33,315 bases of DNA from Prolixibacteraceae bacterium (GCA_023251475.1 JAHEYS010000066.1:1-33315), one strand, 5' to 3'. Shown: positions 17,594-27,406, numbered from the stretch's first letter. The notes: a model not told the origin generated them from the letters alone. Translations and numbers: made by a program.

Positions 17594-19219
17594 TTAAGCT
17601 TTTACAGGTATTTTAAGCTTTTGCCCCACAATCAGACCTTTTACATTTTTAATGTTATTGAGCAGTTTTATTTCGGTATCCGATACACCGGCAAACTGCT
17701 GGGCAATGGTATGGAGGCTGTCTCCCTGACGGACAGTATAATAGGTGTATTCATCCTTAATGGTATTTATCCCGGTGATCGATTCAACCGGCTTCGCGGA
17801 AATTGAAGTTGCAGTGGGTATCTTCGTGGTTTCAGCTTCTGCCAGCGGGGAATCAATCTTCGATTTGGATGATTTACCGTTCACATAAATAGCCAGTTGT
17901 TGTCCGATTTTGATCTTGTTGTGCCTGATATTATTCCATTCAATTAAGCTATTTACACTTATTTTGAACATGTTGGCTATAGCGCCCGGATTATCTCCTG
18001 ATTTAACGGTATAAATAATTTTTTTCTTTCCGCTGGTATTCGAATACCTGGAGCTTCCACGATCGTCCCTGATGAGTGCGATTTGATTATTCGGGAAATA
18101 TTTCTCCCGGTCATAAGCTAAAATCTGCGTCTGATTATCAATAAAAGGGGTGATTTTATCAATTGGCAATTTAAGGGCAAGGTGTTTGTCCTGTTTGGCA
18201 GGAATAATATCCCGTTTATATTGTGGATTCAGCTGTCTGATCTCTTCAACGGGAAGGTTGATCACGGCGGCAATTTGCTGGAAATTGAGGTAGGAAGTCA
18301 GAACAATTGTATCTGTCACCATTTTGATGGTAGGCTCAACAGGAAACAGGTGATGCTCCTTTGCATAATTCATCACATAATTTGCAGCTATAAAAATGGG
18401 GATATAACCCCTGGTCTCCCTGGGGAGATTGGCATAGATTTCCCAGTAATTCTGTTTTCCGCCTGATCGGCGTACAGCCTTGTTGATATTTCCGGGTCCG
18501 CAGTTGTAAGCGGCAATAACCACATGCCAATCACCGTAGATTGCATACAGGTCGCGAAGGTAACGTGCAGCGGCATCTGTCGATTTGATGGGGTCATTTC
18601 GTTCATCAATGTAGGAGTTGATCTCCAGCCCATACATTTTAGCCGTCCCATGCATAAATTGCCATAGTCCTGAAGCCCCGGCCCGCGATACGATTTTGGG
18701 ATTTAGTGCAGATTCGATGATAGGGAGGTATTTTAATTCCATAGGGAGATTATACCTGGCTAATGCCTCTTCAAAAAGGGGAAAATAGTAATTGGTAAGC
18801 CCCATCATGATGGAAACCATCCCCCTGCGTCTGTTGAAATAAAAGTTGATGAATTTTTTAACAGATTCGTTGTAGGGAAGGGGGATAAAAGAATCCAGAT
18901 TCTGAAGACGGCTGATATAGACCGAGTCGGGTAACTCCCGTTGTAAAGTATCGGCTGCGAGGGCCTGCTCAATGCTGTCAACAGGGAATGCATTTTGCAC
19001 CAGCCAGGTATTGGACATTGAATCGAGTTTGTCTGTCAGGAGTGCGTCAAGATTGTCATTGGATAATGAATCTGCCGGATTGCATTTTATGGAATCAGCA
19101 GTTTTAACCTCCGCAGGAGCAATTGAAGATTTTAATTGGTTATCATTGACTTGGGCATTTGCATTAATGGTAATTGTCAATGTTAGTATACCCAGGATTA
19201 CGGAATTGAGAATCTTCAT
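17594..19219 (-). CDS. mltD: Membrane-bound lytic murein transglycosylase D-like, two LysM domains
   Basis: 541 aa with a signal peptide (about residues 1-22). The SLT domain at ~150-280 has the catalytic Glu169 in LPIIESALNP, then SGLWQFM and the AYNCGPGN motif (237-244). Two LysM peptidoglycan-binding domains follow, at about 398-444 (YTVKSGDNPGAIANMF) and 493-539 (YYTVRQGDSLHTIAQQF). It cleaves the glycan backbone of peptidoglycan in the periplasm. It ends the parA-parB-DUF5683-mltD cluster, with an 11-bp gap to DUF5683. Confidence 0.93.
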   Translation of the reverse strand: MKILNSVILGILTLTITINANAQVNDNQLKSSIAPAEVKTADSIKCNPADSLSNDNLDALLTDKLDSMSNTWLVQNAFPVDSIEQALAADTLQRELPDSVYISRLQNLDSFIPLPYNESVKKFINFYFNRRRGMVSIMMGLTNYYFPLFEEALARYNLPMELKYLPIIESALNPKIVSRAGASGLWQFMHGTAKMYGLEINSYIDERNDPIKSTDAAARYLRDLYAIYGDWHVVIAAYNCGPGNINKAVRRSGGKQNYWEIYANLPRETRGYIPIFIAANYVMNYAKEHHLFPVEPTIKMVTDTIVLTSYLNFQQIAAVINLPVEEIRQLNPQYKRDIIPAKQDKHLALKLPIDKITPFIDNQTQILAYDREKYFPNNQIALIRDDRGSSRYSNTSGKKKIIYTVKSGDNPGAIANMFKISVNSLIEWNNIRHNKIKIGQQLAIYVNGKSSKSKIDSPLAEAETTKIPTATSISAKPVESITGINTIKDEYTYYTVRQGDSLHTIAQQFAGVSDTEIKLLNNIKNVKGLIVGQKLKIPVKA

Positions 19220-19230
19220 GTTTCTTCTGT

Positions 19231-19869
19231 TTAAAAGTTTACTGATAAATTAACACCCAATACCTGTTTTTGGTTGCCCAAATAAACCGGTGCAGGTTCA
19301 ATTCTCATGCTGATGTCGTCACTGATGTCAAAATCAAAAAGATTGGCATCAACACTTGCATCGATAATGCTCAAAACATGAAGCGCTGCAATCGCAATGA
19401 TTGTCAGGTCCCTGTTTCTTCTATAGAAATCTTTTCCACTCTTTAACTGAGCAGAGATATAGGTATAGGTTGACGGGTTGTCAAGACTTATTGAGGGGTT
19501 TTTGATCAGATTATCCAGAAAAAGACGGTCTTCAGGTTTCAAACCTGCAGCACTGCTCTGACTTGCGACAATCCGGTAACCCTGAAAAAAATCCTTATAA
19601 TTATTATTATTCCATCCTAAAACATAAATCAAGCCTGCATATCCGCCATAAACAATAGGAAGTTTCCAGTATTTCCTGTTGTAAATCTGGCCTAAACCCG
19701 GGAAAAGAGCAGCATAGATTGACGCTTTTTTCGGTGAACGTTCCACCTTTTCAACGGGTGGGGTCACCTTCAAACTATCGTTCGAAATGTTTATCTGCTG
19801 AGCCTTTACTGCCAGATTTGATGTAATGATAATAAAAAAAATCGAAAGCCGTGCAATAATGGTTTTCAA
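19231..19869 (-). CDS. DUF5683 domain-containing membrane protein
   Basis: 212 aa with a signal peptide (cleavage near VKAQQ). The conserved core is KKASIYAALFPGLGQIYNRK, followed by a hydrophobic segment GGYAGLIYVLGW and YKDFFQGYRI. A later helix, TIIAIAALHVLSIIDASVD, and a terminal strand follow. This is the DUF5683 family, routinely found between parB and mltD in Bacteroidota. Probably an envelope protein; function unknown. Confidence 0.85.
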   Translation of the reverse strand: MKTIIARLSIFFIIITSNLAVKAQQINISNDSLKVTPPVEKVERSPKKASIYAALFPGLGQIYNRKYWKLPIVYGGYAGLIYVLGWNNNNYKDFFQGYRIVASQSSAAGLKPEDRLFLDNLIKNPSISLDNPSTYTYISAQLKSGKDFYRRNRDLTIIAIAALHVLSIIDASVDANLFDFDISDDISMRIEPAPVYLGNQKQVLGVNLSVNF

Positions 19870-19890
19870 AATACCAAATTTAGCTGATTC

Positions 19891-20763
19891 TCACGAATTT
19901 AATTTGTCGAATATTCCAATAATCCGCTCAAGATCTTTTGGATCATCGAAAGGAATCTCAATTTTCCCTTTCCCAAGTTCATTAATCTTAAAGACGATAC
20001 CTGTGTTGAAATATTTGGTAAGGTGATTTTTAAGATCGCGGTATTCGTCTGGGAAGGGGGTCGGTTTTTTTACCGGCGGGGTACCTTCCCCATCGTCAGA
20101 GCTAATCTTCCGGACAATTTCTTCGGTTTTGCGCACCGAAAAATCGTATTTAACGACCTGGCGGTAAACCATAATCTGTGTTTCGGGTTCCGGAATGTTT
20201 ACAAGGGCCCGTGCATGTCCCATGGTAATTTCCTGTTCCCTGATCGCTTTCTGGATCACTGCGGGAAGGCGCAGCAACCTCAGGTAATTGGAGATGGTGG
20301 AACGTTTTTTTCCCACTTTTTCACTAAGGGTCTCCTGGGTAAGTTTGCACTCATCGATTAACCGCTGATAGCTTAGTGCAATCTCAATGGCATCAAGATC
20401 TTCGCGCTGAATATTCTCCACAAGGGCCATTTCAAGCATCGTTTCATCACCGGCTTCCCTGACAAAGGAGGGGATGGCGGTCAGACCGGCAATTTTGGCG
20501 GCCCTGAACCGACGTTCCCCGGCGATAATCTGATATTTTTTGTCGCCCAGCTTGCGAAGTGTAATTGGCTGAATAATACCAAGTTCTTTAATGGAGGTTG
20601 CCAGATCGGTGAGTGCCTCTTCATCAAAATGGATGCGAGGCTGAAACGGATTCGCCTCGATTTCCGAAATGGATATTTCATTGGAGACCGGCACACCGGT
20701 TTGGACCTCATTCCCTTCAATTAATGCCCCCAGACCCCTGCCAAGCGCGTTGCGTTTATTCAT
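19891..20763 (-). CDS. parB: Chromosome-partitioning protein ParB
   Basis: 290 aa. The N-terminal CTPase domain has NPFQPRIHFDEE, IIQPITLRK and the GERRFRAAKIAG box. This is followed by MALVENIQREDLDAIE and the helix-turn-helix LTQETLSEKVGKKRSTISNYL, then a C-terminal dimerisation region. It binds parS near the origin and loads condensin. It is 23 bp downstream of parA. No parS-like palindrome was found in this window. Confidence 0.96.
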   Translation of the reverse strand: MNKRNALGRGLGALIEGNEVQTGVPVSNEISISEIEANPFQPRIHFDEEALTDLATSIKELGIIQPITLRKLGDKKYQIIAGERRFRAAKIAGLTAIPSFVREAGDETMLEMALVENIQREDLDAIEIALSYQRLIDECKLTQETLSEKVGKKRSTISNYLRLLRLPAVIQKAIREQEITMGHARALVNIPEPETQIMVYRQVVKYDFSVRKTEEIVRKISSDDGEGTPPVKKPTPFPDEYRDLKNHLTKYFNTGIVFKINELGKGKIEIPFDDPKDLERIIGIFDKLNS

Positions 20764-20786
20764 GATTCAGAAATATTTTATTCAAA

Positions 20787-21587
20787 TTATTGTTCAACAA
20801 TCTCTTTGTGATCAACTTTTGTCATATTGTTGTTTTGCAGCAACTCGCGCGCAAAAGTAAGATAAGATTGCGCCCCTTTGGAACTGACATCATATTCGAT
20901 AGCCGGAATCCCATAACTGGGTGCCTCTGAGAGCCTTATATTGCGAGAAATGACCGTCTCAAATACCATCTCCTGAAAATGCTTTTTCACCTCCTCGTAA
21001 ACCTGGTTTGATAAATTGAGTCTTGCATCAAACATTGTGAGGAGGAAACCTTCGATCTGAAGATCGGGGTTGAGCCTGCTTTGTATGATTTTAATGGTGT
21101 TGAGCAGCTTTCCTAACCCTTCAAGGGCAAAATATTCGCATTGAACCGGAATAATCACCGAATTTGCAGCGGTTAACGCATTTACCGTGATGAGTCCCAG
21201 AGAGGGTGAACAATCGATCAGGATAAAGTCATAATCATTTGAAACTTTATCAATAACCTGTTTCAGTACCCGCTCCCTGTTGGGGAGATTCAGCATCTCT
21301 ATCTCGGCCCCCACCAGATCAATATGGGAGGGGAGCAGATCAAAGTTAGGCGTCTTGGTCTTTAAAATGATACTTTTAGGATCTACATCATCAACCACAC
21401 ATTCATAGATGCTGGTCTTGACATTCCGCACATCAAAACCCACTCCTGATGTCGCATTGGCCTGCGGATCGGCATCAATCAGTAAAACCCGATGTTCCAA
21501 AACAGCCAGACTTGCAGCAAGATTAATCGCTGTGGTTGTTTTGCCTACACCACCTTTTTGATTCGCTATCGCAATAACCTTTCCCAT
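20787..21587 (-). CDS. parA: Chromosome-partitioning ATPase ParA (Soj)
   Basis: 266 aa from the ATG at 21587; a TTG three codons upstream extends the frame but is unlikely to be used. The deviant Walker A motif QKGGVGKTTT (Lys11 and Lys16) identifies a ParA/MinD-type ATPase. Other motifs are LLIDADPQANAT, LIDCSPSLGLI and PVQCEYFALEGLG. It segregates origins together with ParB. A minus-strand -7 box (TAATTTTG) at 21613-21620 gives a 20-nt leader. Confidence 0.96.
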   Translation of the reverse strand: MGKVIAIANQKGGVGKTTTAINLAASLAVLEHRVLLIDADPQANATSGVGFDVRNVKTSIYECVVDDVDPKSIILKTKTPNFDLLPSHIDLVGAEIEMLNLPNRERVLKQVIDKVSNDYDFILIDCSPSLGLITVNALTAANSVIIPVQCEYFALEGLGKLLNTIKIIQSRLNPDLQIEGFLLTMFDARLNLSNQVYEEVKKHFQEMVFETVISRNIRLSEAPSYGIPAIEYDVSSKGAQSYLTFARELLQNNNMTKVDHKEIVEQ

Positions 21588-21612
21588 TATTTTCAATTTA
21601 AAATGACAGGCT

Positions 21613-21620
21613 CAAAATTA
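21613..21620 (-). promoter_or_regulatory. Possible -7 box for the parA operon
   Basis: On the minus strand the sequence reads TAATTTTG, matching TAnnTTTG. No clear -33 TTTG is present. A short imperfect inverted repeat (TCGCC/GGCGA at 21640-21654) lies just upstream. Confidence 0.4.
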
Positions 21621-21790
21621 ACATTTTAAGCTGAATTTGTCGCCACTGTGGGCGAAATGGGCCAATTACGTTGTTAATAAAGTGAAATTATCAACAATTT
21701 TTAATAAATAATTTTTATAAATATTTGAAATACAATAAAATATTCACTTTTATTACTTTTGCATTGTTGATATTTTTTCCGGTCCGGCGT

Positions 21791-24298
21791 TTATATCGGA
21801 TCCACATCGACCGCGATCTGTACCGTTTTATTCCCGTCCCGCATCTTCACCCGATCGATGATTTCCTGCATTTGCCTTTTGGCATTTACCACTGATATCT
21901 CCCGTTCAATCTTAATCCACAGTTGTTTAATGTAAAATGTTTTGATCCGGCTGATCAGCGGATATTCAGGACCAAGAATTCTTCCGCCAAATCTTTCACG
22001 TAAGTTAAGGGATAACTCCTGTGCAATCCGGTCAAGTTCATGTTGTTCGCGGTGCTTCAGCGTAATTCCGATCATCCTGTAAAACGGAGGGTATTTAAAG
22101 TGTTTTCTTTCCGCGATCTGTCCGCTGTACATCGCCTCATAGTCATTACTGGCGACATTGAGAATGATGTGATGCGTTGGTTCAGAAGTTTGAATGATGA
22201 CCTTACCCCGTTTGTTTTTTCGGCCTGAACGCCCTCCGACCTGGGCCATCAGCTGGTAACTCCGTTCATAAGCCCTGAAATCGGGTTGATTCAGTAAATT
22301 GTCTGCGTTGAGAATCCCCACAATACTCACATTTTCAAAATCGAGTCCCTTTGTAACCATTTGTGTCCCAATCAGAATATCAATCTCCCTGCGTTCAAAA
22401 CTTTGAATTATCTGCTCAAATCCCCTTTTCGACCTGGTCGTGTCCAGATCCATCCGGTTAATTTTGGCATCCGGGAAAATAAGTTGCAGGTCCTCCTCAA
22501 CCTTCTCTGTTCCGAACCCCTTGTTGGTCAGTTCTTTGCTTTTACAACTGCTGCAGGTTCCGGGATGACTGATCGCATGACCACAATAATGGCACACCAG
22601 CGAATTGTTGTGTTTGTGATAAGTTAAGCTAACATCACAATAGGGACATTTGGGAACCCATCCACATAGTTTGCATTCGATAAACGGGGAAAAGCCCCTT
22701 CTGTTCTGAAAAAGAATGATCTGCTCCTTGCGTTCAAGGGCCCCTGTAATTTCTGAGAACAACAACGGTGTAAGGTGCGAAATCATTTGCCGCCGCTTGT
22801 ATGCATCTTTAAAATCGGCTGTCAGAATCTCAGGCATCTCTATATTCTGATGCCGTTCGTACAAGGTTACCAATCCATATTTGCCCGACTTTGCATTGTA
22901 ATAGGTTTCCACTGCAGGGGTGGCGGTTCCAAGCAAAACCGGCGCCTGATGAAAATGGCCCAGAATGACCGAGGCATCCCTTGCATGGTACCGGGGAGCA
23001 GGATCGTATTGCTTAAAACTGTTCTCATGCTCCTCGTCAACCACAATGAGCCCCAGATTTTTAAACGGCAGAAACAATGCCGATCTGGTGCCAACAATAA
23101 GCTGGTAATCTGACTCCCGGGTTTGATCGCTTCGCAAGTTGCCGAAATTCAGTACTTTATTCCAGATCTCCACCCGCTCCGAATCGTTGAATTTGGAGTG
23201 ATACACTCCCGCCCTGTCTCCAAAAACACGGGTTAAACGGGTGATGATCTGGGTGGTGAGTCCAATTTCCGGAAGCAGATATAACACCTGTTTTCCCGAG
23301 TCGATGCAATCTTTGATTAATCTGATGTAGATCTCCGTCTTTCCGCTTGACGTCACCCCATGTAACAGCGTGACAGGTTTCAATTCAAATGATTGCTTTA
23401 TTTGGATTAAGGCGCCGGTCTGGGCCGGACTTAGTTCTGAAACCTCTTTTATCGTTCCGGCGAACGGGACGAGCCGGCCGGTTTTCTTTTCTGTAACCGT
23501 AAATATTTTCTTTTGAACAAGACCGTTAAAAACGGCAGAACTGATTCCTGTTGATTGAAGAAGTTCCTTTTTTGTTACCCCAAAATCAGTCAGGGGATCC
23601 AGATTTTCAAAAAGTTCAAGAAACCCGATCAACAACTTCTGCTGTAATGGTACCTTCTTCAGCGAATCGATCGCAAGATCCAATGATCGCACGTTTCTTA
23701 GCCTTTCGGGTAATTCTATAACAGCTATCGTCTTTTGCCGGTAGCTCTCCCTCATCTCCTCCTCCACGGTAACCGCCCCTTTTCCCAGGAGCTCTTTTAA
23801 GACAGCAATGGTGTTTTTCTTTAAAACAGAATTGTTCAGCTCCGAGATTGAGAGACTGTGCTTTTCACGGATAACATCAAACAGCAACTGCTCCCGTGGT
23901 GTGAGTCTGTTATCGGGTTGTTCGGTATATTCCCTGTTGTAATTGATCCTTGTCTCACTCTCCAGTTTAAGTCCCGAAGGGAGGGCAGCTTTCAGAACTT
24001 CACCCAGCGTACAATGGTAGTACCCGGCAATCCACTCCCAGAAAGGAAAACTGGCAACCGGAACAATCGGATCGGTATCAATCAGAAATTCAATTGGTTT
24101 TGTGTGATAACCCTCAGGTTTCCGGTCGTGAATTTCATGAACCAGTGCAGAATAGAATTTTCTGACCCCGAACTGGACAATCACCCTTGCCCCTGGAATT
24201 ACCTGGTCTCTCAACTCGTCGGGGACATTGTAGGTGAAATATCCTGCGACAGGCAAGGGGAGAATCACATCAGCATATTGCTCAGCAGTCAGAATCAT
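21791..24298 (-). CDS. priA: Primosomal protein N' (replication restart helicase PriA)
   Basis: 835 aa. The N-terminal 3'-end-binding domain begins AEQYADVILPLPVAG. The helicase core has Walker A GVTSSGKTE, the DEEH box (VVDEEHENSFKQYDP), and GTATPAVET. A Zn-binding region holds eight Cys in two groups (CKLCGWVPKCPYC and CHYCGH...CSSC). The second helicase lobe has LIGTQMVTKGLDF and QVGGRSGR. It reloads the replisome at stalled forks. A TAAATTTG box on this strand at 24318-24325 may be its -7 element. Confidence 0.97.
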   Translation of the reverse strand: MILTAEQYADVILPLPVAGYFTYNVPDELRDQVIPGARVIVQFGVRKFYSALVHEIHDRKPEGYHTKPIEFLIDTDPIVPVASFPFWEWIAGYYHCTLGEVLKAALPSGLKLESETRINYNREYTEQPDNRLTPREQLLFDVIREKHSLSISELNNSVLKKNTIAVLKELLGKGAVTVEEEMRESYRQKTIAVIELPERLRNVRSLDLAIDSLKKVPLQQKLLIGFLELFENLDPLTDFGVTKKELLQSTGISSAVFNGLVQKKIFTVTEKKTGRLVPFAGTIKEVSELSPAQTGALIQIKQSFELKPVTLLHGVTSSGKTEIYIRLIKDCIDSGKQVLYLLPEIGLTTQIITRLTRVFGDRAGVYHSKFNDSERVEIWNKVLNFGNLRSDQTRESDYQLIVGTRSALFLPFKNLGLIVVDEEHENSFKQYDPAPRYHARDASVILGHFHQAPVLLGTATPAVETYYNAKSGKYGLVTLYERHQNIEMPEILTADFKDAYKRRQMISHLTPLLFSEITGALERKEQIILFQNRRGFSPFIECKLCGWVPKCPYCDVSLTYHKHNNSLVCHYCGHAISHPGTCSSCKSKELTNKGFGTEKVEEDLQLIFPDAKINRMDLDTTRSKRGFEQIIQSFERREIDILIGTQMVTKGLDFENVSIVGILNADNLLNQPDFRAYERSYQLMAQVGGRSGRKNKRGKVIIQTSEPTHHIILNVASNDYEAMYSGQIAERKHFKYPPFYRMIGITLKHREQHELDRIAQELSLNLRERFGGRILGPEYPLISRIKTFYIKQLWIKIEREISVVNAKRQMQEIIDRVKMRDGNKTVQIAVDVDPI

Positions 24299-24317
24299 GG
24301 TTAATTTAATAGACCGG

Positions 24318-24325
24318 CAAATTTA
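24318..24325 (-). promoter_or_regulatory. Possible -7 box for priA
   Basis: On the minus strand the sequence reads TAAATTTG, an exact TAnnTTTG match about 20 bp upstream of the priA ATG. No good -33 element is seen. Confidence 0.45.
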
Positions 24326-24747
24326 CTCACTTTCGGTAAAGGTTTTGTGGCAGAACAGATATTTTAGCCGATTGCCAAAGGTATTTCGTTAATGGCACAA
24401 TTACCCCGGCTGATATTGCAGAAAAATAGCCTCCTGAAGCAGGGGGGCTAAGCTTTATCTTCTCCGTTCGGGTAAAAGGTTAAGCCGGCTGATGTTCCCC
24501 TTTTCCTGGGTAATATTTTACACCTATTGCCGTATCAGGCACATCTGTTAGGTAAATTCTCACATCTGCCAAGTCAATGGAAATTTGAAGCTAAAAATCA
24601 GACTTTATTGATTGTTTTTGCTGAAATTTGAACCAGAAACTTTTGAATAATAGCATTTCCCCATTATATATTTACTGTTGACCATTACCGTTTTAGAAGT
24701 TTCTCAATTTTGGCTAATCTTTATAATAAATATTATCTCCCATAAAA
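24326..24747. other. Intergenic region between divergent priA and the histidine kinase gene
   Basis: No gene is seen in this ~420-bp stretch. It contains an imperfect hairpin (TAGCCTCCTG/CAGGGGGGCTA, 24427-24450) without a clear T-tract, and a 21-bp-spaced CACATCTG repeat (24540 and 24561). The last ~60 bases are AT-rich and probably carry the kinase promoter, but no consensus -7 box stands out. Confidence 0.5.
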
Positions 24748-26310
24748 ATGCGCCATTCAATCGTTGAGAGTTTACCCGATGGGATATTGGTTTTGGATCC
24801 TCAGGGCATTATTGTTGATATCAATTGTGCAGCCCTCGCCTTTTTGGGTATTCCCGGTAAAAATGTAATTGGATTTGCGATTGAGTCGGCAGGCGCGTCC
24901 GAAAATCAGTTGCTTCGGGCGATCATCAGCGATGAGTCGGCGGATGGTGTCGCGATCACGCAAAATCATCAGATTAAAATACTTCAAGTAACGAAGCTTC
25001 CCCTTGCTGAACCTCCCGGCTGCCGGTTATTTTTAATCATGGATATTTCCGGTTACAGTGAACGGCAAAAGGTGGCTGAGGAGCGGGCCGAAAAATACCG
25101 TCGCAAGTTTTCCAATATCCGGCTGATTGCAGACAATATGCCGGTAATGCTGTGGGCAAAAGATCTTGAAGGAAAGTATATTTTTGCCAATAAGAGTATG
25201 TGTGAGCAACTTTTACTGGCTAAGAATACCGATGAGCCGATCGGGAAATCGGATACCTTTTTTATGGAACGCGAACATTTAAAACATCCCGATCAGCTCG
25301 ATCTGTTTACGATTATGGAGTCTTCAAGCGATTCTGACCAGCAGGTGATCCGTTCCGGTAAGCCGGTTCATTTTGAGGAGTCGGGAAATGTGAACGGGAA
25401 GTGCCATTATCTGGATGTACATAAATCCCCAATTTTCGATGATCAGGGAAACCTGGCAGGGGTTGCCGGAAGCGCCTGTGACATTACAGGGACAATAGAG
25501 CTTGATAACGAGCGGATTGAAGTGCTTGAATCTCTTGCACAGAGCAAACATGAATTACTCCGCCTTAGCGCTGAAAAAGATAAGCTCTACTCCATTATTG
25601 CCCATGACCTGCGTACCCCGGTTTTTGCATTTATGGGTTTGACTCAGATTCTGGCAGAAGACTTGTCCGGGTTAACTGTTGAAGAGGTGCGGGAGATGGC
25701 CGTTTTGATGAGAAATTCGGCCAAAAACCTGTTTGGACTGCTGGAAAACCTGTTGGAATGGTCAAGGATGAAACGGGGATTAATCCCATTTAACCCTGCA
25801 ATACTTACGTTGTCTGATGTTGTCAGTTCAAGTCTTGCAACCATCAGTGATTACATCGTGGGAAAAAGTATTGGAATCACTTGCGAGATTCCTGAAGATA
25901 TGGTAGTTTTTGCTGATTATAACATGGTTCAATCCATCGTTCGGAACCTTGTTTCCAATGCGGCAAAATTTACCCCCAGAGGAGGAAACATTACCGTTAC
26001 GGCTACCGCGGGTAATCATATTGTTGAAATATCGGTAAAAGATACCGGAATAGGGATGAGCAGTAAAATTGTCAAAGGACTTTTCACCCCCGACTTGGGA
26101 AACAGCCGGAAAGGCATTGAAGGAGAAAGCGGTACTGGGTTTGGTTTAATTATCTGCAAGGATTTTATTGAAAAACACGGGACTGAAATTTGGGCGGAGA
26201 GTGAAGTGGGAAAGGGGAGTATTTTCCATTTTACCCTATCTTCAGTGATGGGTGACGATCAGATGATCACCACATCGGGTGAGGATATTTATAAAAAAAA
26301 TAGTTACTGA
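24748..26310 (+). CDS. Cytosolic PAS-domain sensor histidine kinase
   Basis: 520 aa with no membrane helix, so the signal is probably intracellular. The first PAS domain (about residues 1-105) starts SIVESLPDGILVLD. A second PAS-like domain (about 120-245) has NMPVMLWAKDLEGKYIFANK and a C-terminal PAC-like strand. The HisKA dimerisation domain has the H-box SIIAHDLRTP with phosphoacceptor His286. The HATPase domain shows the N-box NLVSNAAKFTP, G1 DTGIGMS, and GTGFGL. No response regulator with a receiver domain lies next to it; the nearest candidate partner is the LytTR protein two genes downstream. The cognate partner is unknown. Confidence 0.93.
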   Translation: MRHSIVESLPDGILVLDPQGIIVDINCAALAFLGIPGKNVIGFAIESAGASENQLLRAIISDESADGVAITQNHQIKILQVTKLPLAEPPGCRLFLIMDISGYSERQKVAEERAEKYRRKFSNIRLIADNMPVMLWAKDLEGKYIFANKSMCEQLLLAKNTDEPIGKSDTFFMEREHLKHPDQLDLFTIMESSSDSDQQVIRSGKPVHFEESGNVNGKCHYLDVHKSPIFDDQGNLAGVAGSACDITGTIELDNERIEVLESLAQSKHELLRLSAEKDKLYSIIAHDLRTPVFAFMGLTQILAEDLSGLTVEEVREMAVLMRNSAKNLFGLLENLLEWSRMKRGLIPFNPAILTLSDVVSSSLATISDYIVGKSIGITCEIPEDMVVFADYNMVQSIVRNLVSNAAKFTPRGGNITVTATAGNHIVEISVKDTGIGMSSKIVKGLFTPDLGNSRKGIEGESGTGFGLIICKDFIEKHGTEIWAESEVGKGSIFHFTLSSVMGDDQMITTSGEDIYKKNSY

Positions 26311-26333
26311 AATTTTTGTATCTTTAATGTAGA

Positions 26334-26387
26334 AATCGGTTCCCCGCCGATTCAGTATTTCGGCGCCGGAAAACGATCCTGAAGGAT
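26334..26387 (+). promoter_or_regulatory. Cluster of three short hairpins in the slipin leader
   Basis: AATCGG/CCGATT (26334-26352, 7-base loop), the palindrome CGGCGCCG (26361-26368) and ATCC-TGAA-GGAT (26376-26387) occur in succession between the kinase stop codon and the slipin start. No T-tract follows, so they are not a clear terminator. They may be a leader structure or regulator sites. Confidence 0.3.
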
Positions 26388-26400
26388 ACCGTTAATAAAT

Positions 26401-26405
26401 GGAGG
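26401..26405 (+). promoter_or_regulatory. Strong Shine-Dalgarno sequence (GGAGG) deciding the slipin start
   Basis: GGAGG lies 8 bp before the ATG at 26414. The upstream ATG at 26399 partly overlaps this motif, so 26414 is the better start. Strong SD sites are uncommon in this phylum. Confidence 0.6.
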
Positions 26406-26413
26406 GACGTATT

Positions 26414-27322
26414 ATGAAAACAACAAACTATTTTGCCCTGTTGATCTTTTTTGTCATCCTTGGTGTCGGTGTGGGGATTACCTATCTCCTTTACGGTGCG
26501 CAGGCGAAAACTGAAGGGACGACGATTGATGTGATTTTCTTCCTGATAGCCCTGATTGTTTCTTGTTCAATTAAGATCGCCGATCAATGGGAGAGGGCAG
26601 TGGTACTGCGGCTGGGCGGTTTTCATTCACTCAGGGGGCCCGGACTTTTTTTCATTATCCCGGTAATTGATACAATTCCCTACTGGATTGATACCCGGGT
26701 AATTACATCGTCTTTTACGGCTGAGAAAACACTTACCAAAGATACCGTTCCTGTCGATGTGGATGCGGTGCTGTTCTGGAAAGTTCTCGATCCCCGGAAG
26801 GCAGCGCTCGATGTTGCAGATTATAAAAGTGCGATCAATTGGGCATCCCAGACCGCTCTTCGTGATGTAATCGGCAAAACCATGCTTTCAGATATGTTGG
26901 AAGGGAGGGAGAAGATCAGTAACCAGCTTCAGAAGATTATTGATGAGCGGACAGAACCGTGGGGAATCAATGTCATTTCGGTAGAGGTGAAGGATGTTCT
27001 GATCCCCCCGGCACTGGAGGATGCGATGTCGATGCAGGCCCAGGCCGAAAGGGAGCGCCAGGCAAGGGTAATCCTGGGTGATTCGGAACGTCAGGTGGCG
27101 CAGAAGTTCGAAGAGGCAGCCAGGTCCTATGCAAACAATCCGACAGCGCTTCATCTCAGGGCGATGAACATGCTTTATGAAGGGTTGAAATCTAATTCCA
27201 CGATTGTCATTGTCCCCAGCACCGCACTGGAAACCATGCAGCTGGGTGGTCTGGCCGGTTTGACGTCGCTGACAATGGGATTGTCGAAGGAGAGCGCCGC
27301 TGCCGTACAACCGAAAATATAG
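26414..27322 (+). CDS. Slipin/stomatin-like SPFH (band 7) membrane protein
   Basis: 302 aa from the ATG at 26414, chosen because of the GGAGG 8 bp upstream. Two hydrophobic N-terminal segments (about residues 6-27 and 34-52) anchor it to the inner membrane. The SPFH domain has ADQWERAVVLRLGGF, GPGLFFIIPVID and TVPVDVDAVLFWKV. The coiled-coil region has MSMQAQAERERQARVI, the signature of slipins. Such proteins oligomerise and organise membrane microdomains. Its partner in many genomes is a NfeD protein, which is absent here. Cotranscription with the upstream kinase is possible. Confidence 0.93.
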   Translation: MKTTNYFALLIFFVILGVGVGITYLLYGAQAKTEGTTIDVIFFLIALIVSCSIKIADQWERAVVLRLGGFHSLRGPGLFFIIPVIDTIPYWIDTRVITSSFTAEKTLTKDTVPVDVDAVLFWKVLDPRKAALDVADYKSAINWASQTALRDVIGKTMLSDMLEGREKISNQLQKIIDERTEPWGINVISVEVKDVLIPPALEDAMSMQAQAERERQARVILGDSERQVAQKFEEAARSYANNPTALHLRAMNMLYEGLKSNSTIVIVPSTALETMQLGGLAGLTSLTMGLSKESAAAVQPKI

Positions 27323-27406
27323 GTAAAGCAATATTATAACGGATACCATTAATTTGGCAATAACTTATTGGAGAAGGTATAACAGATTGTCAGGCAGTCC
27401 TTAATT

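Noticed and set aside
19875-19882. TAAATTTG on the minus strand before the DUF5683 gene as a promoter
   Set aside because: It would start transcription at or inside the ATG, and the gene lies within a tight parAB operon; probably chance in AT-rich DNA.
19891-21790. A parS site near parAB
   Set aside because: I looked for a palindromic TGTTnCACGTGnAACA-type sequence and found only unrelated ACGTG occurrences.
24427-24450. Imperfect hairpin as a terminator
   Set aside because: It has a mismatch and no T-tract, and neither neighbouring gene ends there.
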